Assembly (NCBI GenBank): GCA_903842345.1
Contig: CAIMLR010000004.1
Location: forward strand, 1-64,000
Source of the DNA: an uncultured Myxococcales bacterium
GTDB lineage: Bacteria; Myxococcota_A; UBA9042
DNA: 64,000 nucleotides
Direction: 5' to 3'
Shown here: positions 35,401 through 43,605 of the stretch, in pieces
Position numbering within the stretch: the stretch's first letter is position 1
Layout: each line of letters begins with the position of its first letter
Position numbers and translations under genes: made by a program
Notes under the pieces: model-generated
The model's input: only the letters and a program-made list of their open reading frames with translations
Databases searched by the model: none
What the model was told of the DNA's origin: nothing

Positions 35401-36894
35401 ATGCGCGTGAGTTGGTTGATGATGGCGGTCTGCGCAGTGACGCTCCCGGCGTGCGCGGTCGATGGCCTCTTCGTCGGCGCGTTGACCGGCCAAACCCACG
35501 TGCGGATGCCGGCGCCCGCGCCCCAGACGATTACCGGCACGACGACGGCCAGCGCGGAAGTGGTGATCCTCGGCAGCGACGGCCACCCGCTCGACAAGCT
35601 GGCGGGGACCGCGGATGGCAAGGGCGCGTTCCACATTGACGTCGACGGTGGCCAGAGCCTGCAATCCGCGGCGATTCAGGCGCGCGTGGGCCGCAAGCAG
35701 TTCCTCGCGCTCCTTCCGCAGCTGCCGGCGCAACCGACCGTGCTCGCGCCAGCGCGGACGTTTGACGTGCGCGACCTGTCGCCGGGCGCGACGCAAATCG
35801 ACGTGACCTCGACGACGCTGGCGGTCCTGATCGCCGGCAAGCTGCGGAGCCAGGGCATGACGCTCGCCGCGGCGTCTCCGGATGCGCTGGCCAAGACGCT
35901 GATCGCGCTGGATAAGGACCTGCTGGCCGGCAAACCGCCGCTGGTGACCGTGGCGCAGCAGGTGGCGTGCGTGCTGCTGGCGGCCGATGGCGCCGCGACG
36001 ATCAACGCACCGGAGCTGCCTTTTGACATCACGGGCGCGGGGCCGACGCTCCGGCAGGCGTTCCTCGACCAAAATAGCCACGCGGCGGCGTGCGAGGGAA
36101 TCGGCACGATCAGCGTCGCGTCCTTCCAACAGGCGCTCGACGACGCGGCAGCGACGTTCGCTTTTGACGCGTGCTTCGCCACCGATCGCATCCAGGTCGT
36201 GCTGATGACGGCGCTGAAGGAAGGCGCCAAGGACGGCAACTGCCAGCCGATTGATCCGTATCTGTGGGCGGCGAAAGGCGACAAGATCGTGTTCGTGACC
36301 GGCGGCATCCACAAGGACTCCAAAGTCTGCTCCAAGGGCGCCGCGCCGCCGTGCCTGAGCGACGCGGACGTGGACGCAGCAACGCAGGCGCTCGGCAATT
36401 GGGTGCCCAACAAGGTGCCGATGTACGACGACAGCACGCACGGCGATTCCGTGGCAGGCGATGGCATCTGGTCGATCGCGCTCGCGCTGCCGTATTGGGC
36501 CGTGCAGGGCAGCGCGGCGGGCGTGCGCATCGCCTACAAGTACACATTTGGCGCGCCGGGCCAGGGCTGGACGGAGAGCGAGGAGTTTCCGGGCAACCAG
36601 CGGCTGCTGGAGCTTGTCGACGTGAACGGCGATCACCGGGTCAGCCGCTTTGACTGGTTCGCCGACGAGACGGGCAACAAGGACAAGAAGAACGGCCTCA
36701 CGCCCGATCGCGGCGGCTGCGGTTCGCTGACGTGGCCGTCTGACGTGGTGCTTGGCGCCGATGGCAAGCCGACGACCTGCGCCCAGACCGATGTCCGCGA
36801 ACGACCTGTGGATTTGACCGGCGATTGCCAAGTGGATGGCTGGCCGCCGGTCGGTGGCGTCGCGCCGCTGACGATTCCGTGCCCAACAAAGTAG
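35401..36894 (+). CDS. Lipoprotein with carbohydrate-binding-like segments
   Basis: A 497-residue lipoprotein (ATG at 35401 after GGGGGGA, lipobox TLPAC). An N-terminal beta domain (about residues 30-110) has the ITGTTTASAEVVILGSDG pattern of small Ig-like or carboxypeptidase-regulatory folds. Near residue 345, THGDSVAGDGIWS is followed by a starch-binding-like stretch (AYKYTFG, then ESEEFPGNQR). VDVNGDHRVSRFDWFADE near residue 410 has an Asp-rich, calcium-loop look. No catalytic centre is apparent. Role unknown; surface binding is a guess. Confidence 0.72.
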   Translation: MRVSWLMMAVCAVTLPACAVDGLFVGALTGQTHVRMPAPAPQTITGTTTASAEVVILGSDGHPLDKLAGTADGKGAFHIDVDGGQSLQSAAIQARVGRKQFLALLPQLPAQPTVLAPARTFDVRDLSPGATQIDVTSTTLAVLIAGKLRSQGMTLAAASPDALAKTLIALDKDLLAGKPPLVTVAQQVACVLLAADGAATINAPELPFDITGAGPTLRQAFLDQNSHAAACEGIGTISVASFQQALDDAAATFAFDACFATDRIQVVLMTALKEGAKDGNCQPIDPYLWAAKGDKIVFVTGGIHKDSKVCSKGAAPPCLSDADVDAATQALGNWVPNKVPMYDDSTHGDSVAGDGIWSIALALPYWAVQGSAAGVRIAYKYTFGAPGQGWTESEEFPGNQRLLELVDVNGDHRVSRFDWFADETGNKDKKNGLTPDRGGCGSLTWPSDVVLGADGKPTTCAQTDVRERPVDLTGDCQVDGWPPVGGVAPLTIPCPTK

Positions 36895-36970
36895 CGACTT
36901 TGAATCATCGCCCCGCGTCTGCGTTTGACCTTTGGGCAGTGGCCGTGTCCATTGCTACGGGAGAATGCGC

Positions 36971-37606
36971 ATGGACGCAGTGTGCTCACAAGCGGAAGAC
37001 AACGTGGCGATGGCCGGCGAATTCGTTCGCCTGCAACGGATCGCCATGACCTCGGCGCCGGGCGACAGTCGCATCGCGAACAGCGAGCAAGACCTGTTGG
37101 TGCGGTTGCGCGCGGGCGATCGCGCGGCGTTTTCCGGCTGGGTCAACCAGCACCAACGGCCGCTTTTCGCGGTCGTCTGGCGCTACGTCAAGAACGATCA
37201 GGACGCGCAGGACGTCGTTCAGGCCGCCTTTGTGCGCGCCTGGCAAGGGCTGCCGACCTTCCGCGGGGATTCCAGCCTGCGCACCTGGCTGTACCGCATC
37301 GCCGTGAACCTCGCGCTGAACCACAAACGGGACGCGCGCGGTCGGCCAAGCGGCGAGATTCCCGAGCACGCGGCGAGCCCGGAGCAGCCGGTTTTGGGGC
37401 GCATGGAAGACGCAGAGCTGCAAGCGCGCCTGAGCGCCGCGGTCGAGGAACTGCCCAAGAAGCAGCGGCTCGTCGTGGAACTGCGCGTGCAGCAGGATTT
37501 GTCGTTCCGGGAAGTGGCGGACGTCGTGGAATCGACGGAAGACAGCGCCAAGGCCAATTTTCACCACGCAATCAAACGGCTGCGTGCTTTGTTGACGGAC
37601 AAATAG
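36971..37606 (+). CDS. ECF-type RNA polymerase sigma factor
   Basis: A 211-residue sigma-70 family, extracytoplasmic-function sigma factor. The ATG at 36971 has GGGAGA 6 bases upstream; several other in-frame starts exist, so the N-terminus is uncertain by up to 25 residues. Region 2 is typical: RPLFAVVWRYVKNDQDAQDVVQAAFVRAW then FRGDSSLRTWLYRIAVNLALNHKR. Region 4 is also present (ELPKKQRLVVELR, then LSFREVADVVESTEDSAKANFHHAIKRLR). It is directly followed by a zinc-binding anti-sigma gene and a CpxP-like gene, so it probably reads envelope stress. Confidence 0.94.
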   Translation: MDAVCSQAEDNVAMAGEFVRLQRIAMTSAPGDSRIANSEQDLLVRLRAGDRAAFSGWVNQHQRPLFAVVWRYVKNDQDAQDVVQAAFVRAWQGLPTFRGDSSLRTWLYRIAVNLALNHKRDARGRPSGEIPEHAASPEQPVLGRMEDAELQARLSAAVEELPKKQRLVVELRVQQDLSFREVADVVESTEDSAKANFHHAIKRLRALLTDK

Positions 37607-37651
37607 GCGCAAAGGCCCGGGCGACCGGCGCGGCTGCGAATTGAGGGTGTG

Positions 37652-38260
37652 ATGGCGACCGATACCAACCAAACCAACCAGGCGCTGGCGGGCGATCTGC
37701 CCGTGGCGTGCCTGCCGGTGGCGGAACTGCTGGCGGCTTGGGTCGACGGCGGCTTGCAGGGCGATGAAGCGCGCAGGGTGACCCGCCACGTCGCGCAATG
37801 CGCGCGCTGCGAGCAGGAGGCGGGGGAATTGCGCGAAGTGCTGGCGGACCTGCACGCCGCGCTGGCGGTGGAGCGCGTGGGCGACCGCGATCCGGCCTTC
37901 TGGTCGACGATGGCGGCGAACATCGACGCGGCGATCGCGCATGCGCCGCAGGTGACCGCGGCGATGGAGGCGTCCAACGTGATCGCGCTGCCGGTCAGGC
38001 GCTGGCGAACGGTGGCGTGGGCGGTGAGCGGCGCGCTGGCGGCGGCGGTGCTTGCGGTGTTTGCGGTGCACTTGTCGGCCAATCCGCCGGGACGGCCGTC
38101 GGTTATCGCCGCGGTTCCGCATTGGACGGACGCGTTGCAGGCGCGGATGTCGATTGAAGACGATCCGGCGTCCGGCGACAGCGACCCGATCGACGATCTG
38201 GAAGACTTGAATGACGATGAAGTGCAGGAACTCGCGACGCAGCTTGGCGAGGAGGGTTAG
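37652..38260 (+). CDS. Zinc-finger anti-sigma factor, membrane-anchored
   Basis: A 202-residue protein. HVAQCARC (His46, Cys50, Cys53) is the HxxxCxxC zinc site of the ZAS anti-sigma domain, which holds ECF sigma factors inactive. One membrane helix (about residues 112-135) divides it into a cytoplasmic sigma-binding part and a short, very acidic periplasmic tail. A GTG one codon upstream is an alternative start. It lies between the sigma gene (45 bases upstream) and the CpxP-like gene (3 bases downstream). Confidence 0.9.
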   Translation: MATDTNQTNQALAGDLPVACLPVAELLAAWVDGGLQGDEARRVTRHVAQCARCEQEAGELREVLADLHAALAVERVGDRDPAFWSTMAANIDAAIAHAPQVTAAMEASNVIALPVRRWRTVAWAVSGALAAAVLAVFAVHLSANPPGRPSVIAAVPHWTDALQARMSIEDDPASGDSDPIDDLEDLNDDEVQELATQLGEEG

Positions 38261-38263
38261 CCG

Positions 38264-38863
38264 ATGGTGCGTCTGCTCCCAAGTCTGCTGCTGCTGACGA
38301 TGCCTCTGACTGCCCTGGCGCAAGCGCCCAGCGGCCAGCCCCTGCCTGCGCCCGCGCCCGTGGGTCCGGTGCTGCGTGCGGCCCCGCGTGAACCCGTGCA
38401 TCCGCCGCACGCCGCGGCGCCGCCTGCGAGGAGCCCAGCCGCGGTCGCGGAAGCGCGCGCCAAGCTGCGGGAAAAGATCCGCGCGATCCGCAGCCGGAAG
38501 CTCGCAGAGGTGATCCAGCCGGAAGCGGCGACGATGCTGAAGCTCGCGGAAATCGCCGAGAAGTTTGAGGAACAGCTGGAGCAAGCGCGCCTCCAAGCGC
38601 ACACAACGCGCAAGGATCTGCTGAAGGCGACGCAGGCGGCCAATCCGGACGTCGCGAACGTCGTCCGCCTGACGCAGCAGTTGATCAGCCAACGCGCCAA
38701 GTTGACGGACATCGAGAGTGCGCGGGAGAACGCGGTTCGCGCGGTGCTCAAGCCGGTGGAATTCGCCAAGCTGGTGCTCGCTTGGCCGAAGATCAACCGC
38801 GAGATCCGCGAGGAAATCTATCGCGTGCTGCTGAAAAAAACGGCGCGTCAGGATGACATTTAG
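38264..38863 (+). CDS. Periplasmic CpxP/Spy-like heavy-metal-resistance or stress-sensor protein
   Basis: A 199-residue exported protein with a signal peptide ending LAQ. After a Pro/Ala linker it is entirely helical (residues about 60-195), with a pattern of long charged helices carrying LRxKIRAIRSRKLAEVI and a later QLISQRAKLTDIE, like the LTxxQ-type Spy/CpxP/ZraP proteins. Proteins of this kind in an ECF sigma/anti-sigma operon usually sense misfolded protein or metal in the periplasm, which is the inferred role here. Confidence 0.7.
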   Translation: MVRLLPSLLLLTMPLTALAQAPSGQPLPAPAPVGPVLRAAPREPVHPPHAAAPPARSPAAVAEARAKLREKIRAIRSRKLAEVIQPEAATMLKLAEIAEKFEEQLEQARLQAHTTRKDLLKATQAANPDVANVVRLTQQLISQRAKLTDIESARENAVRAVLKPVEFAKLVLAWPKINREIREEIYRVLLKKTARQDDI

Positions 38864-38929
38864 CGGCGGCAAAGCGAGCCTGCTACACTCTTGGCGGTGT
38901 CGTCCAAGGGGCGCCAGAGAGGTCTTGCC

Positions 38930-40315
38930 ATGCCGATCGCTGATTACCTGAATCCGTATCAGTCTCCGCCGCTTCCGCCGCAGCTCGCGGAGATGGCTGA
39001 GGTGACCCGCACGATGCACGAGGCCATCGATCAGGCGATTCGCCTCTCGGGCATGCCGTACCTGCATCCCGATGGCGGGCCGACGGTGCAGCTCGATCTG
39101 CTGGGCTCCAAGCGCATGGCGGATTGGCAGGAAGGCAAGGTCGCGTTCCTGTTTGAAGGCGAAGGCTGCTGGTCGGATTTGCCGCAAGTTTATGCGCGCT
39201 ACGGCACGGAGCCGACGCGCCTGCTGCTCGCCAAGGTGCGCGAACTGGAAGCGGCGGAGTGCGTCGTGCTGACGGATTGTGGCTCGCAGGCGGCGGCGCT
39301 GCTGATGGACGGCGTGCTCGAACGCGGCAAACACGTGGTGGTCTCCCGGCAGATCTACAACAAAACCCGCAAGTACGCGGAGTGGTCGCAGGAACGTTTG
39401 GGCGGCACGATCACGATCGTCGAGCAGGCTGAACCGGCGCTGATCGATGCGGCGATCCAGCCGAATACTGTGCTCGTGCTGGCTGAGACGTACACAAATC
39501 CGCTGATGCGCGCGCTGGACCCGGACGCGCTGTCAGAAGTCATCGTGCGGCGGCGCAAGAGCGACGCGCCCGAGGTGCGGCTGGCGATTGACGCGACGAT
39601 CGCCTCGCCTTGGGGCGTCAAAGCGCCGCTGCTCAAGCGCAAAGGCATCGACTTCATCTTCGCGAGCGGGACCAAGTCGCTGGGCGGTCAGGATCGCGAC
39701 CTGTGGGGCTACATCGCGTCCAACCGCAGCGAGCAGATGAACCAGATCATGGACGTCCAAGCGTTCCGCGGCGGCATCCTGGACTGGCGACGCGCGGCCG
39801 CGATCCTGGACGGTCTGGCCAACGCGGAGACGGCGTTTCAGACGCGCTGCCTGAACGCGGAGCGGATCGCCCATTTCCTGGCGAAACATCCGCTCGTCGA
39901 TGGCGTGTTCCATCCGTCGCTGCCGGACCACCCGGATCGCGCGGCGATCGAGCGCGCCTACGCCCTGCCCGGTTCGCTGCTGTCCTTCCGCATCGCGGAC
40001 GCCGACGAGGCCCGCACGCGGCATTTCTGCGACGTGCTGGCGATGACGATCGCGGTGCGTTACGCGCTGTCGTTTGACGGACCGACGACCAAGGTCAATC
40101 ACCACCAGAGCGTCTCCGAATATTTTACGCCGGTTGCTGAACTGCAACGCCAGGGCATTGATCGCCTTGTGCGGTTTGCCGCGGGCGAGGAGGACGCGGA
40201 CGACATTTGCGCGTGCCTGAACTGGGCGCTGTGGCATCATGAGACGGTGACAGCCGACGAGGTGCATCAGTGGCAGGAAGCGCGGGCGAAATCTTTGGGC
40301 ATCTTTGGCGCGTAA
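38930..40315 (+). CDS. PLP-dependent trans-sulfuration (Cys/Met metabolism) family enzyme
   Basis: A 461-residue fold-type I PLP enzyme. The ATG at 38930 follows GAGAGG. DCGSQAAALLMDG near residue 121 is the cofactor phosphate-binding region, LAIDATIASPW holds the PLP-pyridine Asp, and IFASGTKSLGGQDRD carries the Schiff-base Lys near residue 246. This layout is that of cystathionine gamma-synthase/lyase and methionine gamma-lyase. The long N-terminal 70 residues and divergent substrate-site sequence (GGQDRD instead of the usual GHSD) prevent naming the reaction. The next gene starts inside its 3' end (46-base overlap). Confidence 0.85.
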   Translation: MPIADYLNPYQSPPLPPQLAEMAEVTRTMHEAIDQAIRLSGMPYLHPDGGPTVQLDLLGSKRMADWQEGKVAFLFEGEGCWSDLPQVYARYGTEPTRLLLAKVRELEAAECVVLTDCGSQAAALLMDGVLERGKHVVVSRQIYNKTRKYAEWSQERLGGTITIVEQAEPALIDAAIQPNTVLVLAETYTNPLMRALDPDALSEVIVRRRKSDAPEVRLAIDATIASPWGVKAPLLKRKGIDFIFASGTKSLGGQDRDLWGYIASNRSEQMNQIMDVQAFRGGILDWRRAAAILDGLANAETAFQTRCLNAERIAHFLAKHPLVDGVFHPSLPDHPDRAAIERAYALPGSLLSFRIADADEARTRHFCDVLAMTIAVRYALSFDGPTTKVNHHQSVSEYFTPVAELQRQGIDRLVRFAAGEEDADDICACLNWALWHHETVTADEVHQWQEARAKSLGIFGA

Positions 40316-40779
40316 GATCGGCGCTCCTCGCCGCCGCGCTGACAAGCGCGTGTGCGACGCAGGCGGGAACGGGCGCTGAAGCGGACGGAAGTTCGGACGG
40401 AAGCGCGGATACGGCCGCGGACGTGTCCGCGTGCAACGTCGCGCCGCATCTGAAGTCGATCCAGACCAACTACTTCACCGATTCGTGTGCGCTCAGCCAC
40501 TGCCACGATTCGGCGCAGCCGACCCAGGGCAACCTCGATCTGTCGAACGGCAAAGCGTTCACCGCGCTTGTGAACGCGCCGGCCTTTCAGGCCAAGGCGA
40601 AGAAGGCGGGCAAGCTGCTGGTGGTGCCAGGGCATCCCGAGCAGAGCTACCTCTACGAGAAGCTGACGCTGACGACCGACGGCGTGCTGATGCCCTACGG
40701 GGCGACGGCGCCGTACGACACCGATTGCAGCCTCGCAGCGGTCAAGAAATGGATTGAGGACGGGGCGAAGGACGACTAG
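40270..40779 (+). CDS. Small c-type cytochrome-like lipoprotein with CX4CH motif
   Basis: A 169-residue lipoprotein (GTG start at 40270, lipobox LTSAC) whose first 46 bases overlap the PLP enzyme gene. After an Asp/Ser-rich tether it reads CALSHCH, then NLDLSNG, VPGHPEQSYLYEKLT, MPYGA and a final WIEDGAKDD. That is the layout of planctomycete-type cytochrome c domains, but the haem motif is CX4CH instead of CX2CH. Haem attachment is therefore possible but not assured. The gene converges with lepA. Confidence 0.7.
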   Translation: MAGSAGEIFGHLWRVRSALLAAALTSACATQAGTGAEADGSSDGSADTAADVSACNVAPHLKSIQTNYFTDSCALSHCHDSAQPTQGNLDLSNGKAFTALVNAPAFQAKAKKAGKLLVVPGHPEQSYLYEKLTLTTDGVLMPYGATAPYDTDCSLAAVKKWIEDGAKDD

Positions 40780-40814
40780 CGGGACGGCACGCTGGCTGCT
40801 CGCCGCTACGCGCG

Positions 40815-42617
40815 CTAGTCCTCGTCGGTGCTCAACACGGCCAGGAACGCCTCTTGCGGCACTTCCACATTGCCGACGTTCTTCATCCGCCGCTTGCCTT
40901 CTTTCTGCTTCTCCAACAACTTGCGCTTGCGGCTGATGTCGCCGCCGTAGCACTTCGCCGTCACGTCCTTGCGCAGCGCCTTCACGGTCTCGCGGGAGAT
41001 GATGCGCGCGCCGACCGCAGCCTGGATCGCCACGTCAAACATCTGCCGCGGAATCACTTTCTGCAGCCGGTGAACGAGCGCCTTGCCTTTGTCGTACGCC
41101 TTGTCGCGGTGCACGATGACCGACAGCGCGTCGACGATCTCGTTGTGCAGCAGGATGTCCAACTTGACGAGGTCGTCCTTGCGGAACTCCTTGAACTCGT
41201 AGTCAAGGCTGGCATAGCCGCGCGTCGCCGTCTTGAGCTTGTCAAAAAAGTCGAAGACGATCTCCGCCAGCGGCATTTCGTATTCGAGGACCACGCGATT
41301 GGCGGACAGGTAGCGCATGTCTTTTTGCATGCCGCGGCGATCGTTGCACAGCTTGGAGATCGCGCCGATGTACTCGCTCGGCGTGTGGATGGTCGCGCGG
41401 ACGATCGGCTCCTTGATGCAGTCGATGTCGCCCGTGGACGGCAATTCGCCCGGGTTGGACAGCGACATCATCGTGCCGTCCATCTTGTGGACCTGGTAAA
41501 TCACCGACGGCGCGGTGGTGATCAGCTCGCAGTCGTACTCGCGCTCCAGCCGCTGCTGGAACACTTCCATGTGCAGAAGACCGAGGAAGCCGCAGCGGAA
41601 GCCAAAACCCAGCGCGCTCGACGTCTCCGGCTCAAACGAGAACGCCGAATCGTTGAGCCCGAGCTTCTCAATGGCATCGCGCAGCTTCTCGTATTCGTTT
41701 GATTCCACTGGGAAAATACCCGAGTAGACCATCTGCTGGACTTTCTTGAAGCCCTTGAGCTTCTCGGTCGCGCGGCGCTTGGCGTGGGTGATCGTTTCGC
41801 CGACCTGCACGTCCCGCACCAGCTTGATTCCGCAGATCAGCACGCCGGTCTCGCCAAAATTCAGCTCGTCGACGATGACTTCCTTGGGCGTCCGCACGCG
41901 GATCTCCAGGACGTCCTGCTCGCACTGCGATTCCATGAAGTAGACGCGGTCGCCTTTCTTGATTTTGCCATCGATGACGCGCACTTGCACGAGCACACCG
42001 CGATAGGCGTCGTACTGCGAGTCAAACACCATCGCCCGCAACGGCGCGTCCGGATCGCCTTCCGGCGGCGGAATCGTCTTGACGACCGCTTCCAGGATGT
42101 CCTGGATGCCAATGCCGTTCTTCGCCGAGCAGAGCACGACTTCGCGCGTGTCGATGCCGATGCCTTCTTCAATCTCTTCGCAGACTTCTTCCGGCCGCGC
42201 GGCGGGCAGGTCGATCTTGTTGATGACCGGCACGAGCGTCAGGTTGGCGTCCAGCGCGAGGTACACGTTGGCCAGCGTCTGCGCTTCCACGCCCTGCGCC
42301 GCGTCCACGACGAGGATCGCGCCCTCGCACGCAGCCAGCGAACGCGAGACTTCGTAGCCAAAGTCCACGTGCCCGGGCGTGTCGATCAGGTGCAGCACGT
42401 AGTCATTGCCGTCTTTCGCGCGGTAGTTCAACCGCACGGCCTGCGACTTGATGGTGATTCCGCGCTCGCGCTCGATGTCCATGGAATCGAGGTACTGCGC
42501 CTGCATCTGCCGGGGCTCAACCGCGCCGGTCATCTCCAGGATGCGGTCCGCGATCGTCGACTTCCCGTGATCGATGTGCGCAATAATACTGAAGTTTCGG
42601 ATGTGTTTGGCTTGCAT
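40815..42617 (-). CDS. lepA: Elongation factor 4 (LepA), ribosome-associated GTPase
   Basis: A 600-residue translational GTPase, normal length. G1 AHIDHGKST (residues 13-21), ERGITIKSQ switch region, G3 [12 protein letters not shown], and G4 NKID are intact. The LepA-specific C-terminal domain is present, including the [10 protein letters not shown] motif and the basic [16 protein letters not shown] tail that enters the decoding region. The N-terminus starts directly at the GTPase domain. Confidence 0.97.
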   Translation of the reverse strand: MQAKHIRNFSIIAHIDHGKSTIADRILEMTGAVEPRQMQAQYLDSMDIERERGITIKSQAVRLNYRAKDGNDYVLHLIDTPGHVDFGYEVSRSLAACEGAILVVDAAQGVEAQTLANVYLALDANLTLVPVINKIDLPAARPEEVCEEIEEGIGIDTREVVLCSAKNGIGIQDILEAVVKTIPPPEGDPDAPLRAMVFDSQYDAYRGVLVQVRVIDGKIKKGDRVYFMESQCEQDVLEIRVRTPKEVIVDELNFGETGVLICGIKLVRDVQVGETITHAKRRATEKLKGFKKVQQMVYSGIFPVESNEYEKLRDAIEKLGLNDSAFSFEPETSSALGFGFRCGFLGLLHMEVFQQRLEREYDCELITTAPSVIYQVHKMDGTMMSLSNPGELPSTGDIDCIKEPIVRATIHTPSEYIGAISKLCNDRRGMQKDMRYLSANRVVLEYEMPLAEIVFDFFDKLKTATRGYASLDYEFKEFRKDDLVKLDILLHNEIVDALSVIVHRDKAYDKGKALVHRLQKVIPRQMFDVAIQAAVGARIISRETVKALRKDVTAKCYGGDISRKRKLLEKQKEGKRRMKNVGNVEVPQEAFLAVLSTDED

Positions 42618-42955
42618 GTCGGTCTAAACGCTACCCGGTCCAAGCGCCACGGAGCGCCGGCGGACTGTCATGGAAAGGCGGGCTGGTGTCAACGCCTGAA
42701 TGCCATCCGCGCCAGAAGTTGGCGCGCGGCGGTCGAAAATTTCAGGCAACAGCGGCAGGGCCGGGCATGCGGAAAGCGAGCGGGAGGGGCCGCGGATCTT
42801 TGGGGGATCTACGGCCCCTCGCTCGACATGCACGGGGCATCGCGAAGCCAGCGCGAGATGGGCTGGCGCGCGGGAGGGACGCGCGAGGGGCGGCGAACGG
42901 CGCGATCAATCAGGTGCTTGACCGTGTCGCAGCGCAGCGCATCGCCCGGTCTAGC
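42618..42955. other. Intergenic between lepA and the MC1 gene
   Basis: A 338-base stretch with no gene I can support. It contains the long hairpin annotated at 42777-42825. The first part is upstream of lepA on the minus strand and should hold its promoter, but I see no clear -35/-10 pair. Confidence 0.5.
42777..42825. repeat. Long GC-rich hairpin
   Basis: GAGGGGCCG (42784-42792) pairs perfectly with CGGCCCCTC (42812-42820) around a 19-base loop. The outer arms CGAGC and GCTCG extend the stem past a 2-base bulge, and further out GCATG (42766-42770) and CATGC (42827-42831) could pair too. No T-run follows on either strand, so it is not a classic terminator for the MC1 gene upstream of it on the minus strand. 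It may act at the RNA level in the transcript that runs from the MC1 gene toward lepA. Confidence 0.6.
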
Positions 42956-43228
42956 CTAGAGGTGCTCGACGCCCACTTTCTTCACAACGGCTTTCCACAC
43001 CTTCTCGGGCAGCCACTTCGGGCGCTTGGTCGGCGCCTTCACTTCAACGCGCGAGCCGGTGAACACGTGAACGCGCTTGGTGCCGCGCTCGCGCAGTTTG
43101 ATTTCCTTGTAACCACGGTTGGCAGCCTTGAGGGCCGCGCCACGCGGCTGGGCGTTGGAGAACACGATGTTCGTGTCTTCGCCCTTCTCCATCAGCACAA
43201 AATTCTTCTTCGCCTTCTCGTCAGTCAT
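42956..43228 (-). CDS. MC1-type chromosomal (DNA-bending) protein
   Basis: A 90-residue basic protein closely resembling archaeal non-histone chromosomal protein MC1: NFVLMEKG near residue 9, QPRGAALKAANRG near 26, IKLRERGTKRVHVFTG near 43, then PTKRPKWLPEKVWKAVVKKVGVEHL to the end. In Methanosarcina MC1 is a monomeric protein that sharply bends and compacts DNA. The ATG at 43228 is preceded by AGGGGAG 7 bases upstream, and the in-frame extension upstream looks non-coding. There are about 17 Lys/Arg in 90 residues. It is separated by over 300 bases on both sides and probably has its own promoter. Nucleoid compaction is the inferred role. Confidence 0.88.
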   Translation of the reverse strand: MTDEKAKKNFVLMEKGEDTNIVFSNAQPRGAALKAANRGYKEIKLRERGTKRVHVFTGSRVEVKAPTKRPKWLPEKVWKAVVKKVGVEHL

Positions 43229-43605
43229 GGTATCACTCCCCTGTTGCGTGCTCTGCACAACTCCCAGGCCCGTCCCGTTCACTGTTCAGCACACCTGCTC
43301 GTCTCCTATGTACCCACTTTTGGGGGCGCGCAAGTCCTTGCGAGCAAAATTCTGCGCGCAAGCAGTGGCGAATCTTCACGAAACTGTCATGAAGTTGACG
43401 ATAACAATATGCAACTGAATGAAATCACAGCATTTGCCAATCTTCCGCGCAACTTCAAGGACTTGCCCGACGACGGCAGAGCACGCTGCGTTTCATGATC
43501 CCCGTCAATATCCACCATGATCACGAACGTGATCGGCAAGCGCCTACGCAGGAAAGTTCCCCCGCGGCGCATCCATGGTAGCTTCGCCCCGGACGAGGAG
43601 CGCGC
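43229..43605. other. Divergent regulatory region between the MC1 and lytic transglycosylase genes
   Basis: A 377-base stretch without a supported gene. Its middle (about 43370-43440) is less GC-rich than its surroundings, as expected for a promoter region; on the minus strand TTGCATATTGTTAT could supply a -10 box for the MC1 gene, but no good -35 partner is present. The right half holds an inverted repeat annotated separately. Confidence 0.45.
43519..43534. promoter_or_regulatory. Candidate operator GATCACG-AA-CGTGATC
   Basis: A perfect 7-bp inverted repeat with a 2-base centre, 72 bases before the start of the transglycosylase gene. A related CATGATC half-site lies about 25 bases upstream. 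The form is that of a dimeric regulator site; the regulator is unknown. Confidence 0.45.

Noticed and set aside
34488-36831. Minus-strand extension of the amidase into a much longer protein
   Set aside because: The extra residues upstream are Arg/His-rich and antisense to the lipoprotein gene at 35401; the amidase proper begins with its own signal-like segment at 35300.
38930-40315. Naming the PLP enzyme as cystathionine gamma-synthase or methionine gamma-lyase
   Set aside because: The PLP site is clear but substrate-determining residues are too divergent to choose one reaction from the sequence alone.
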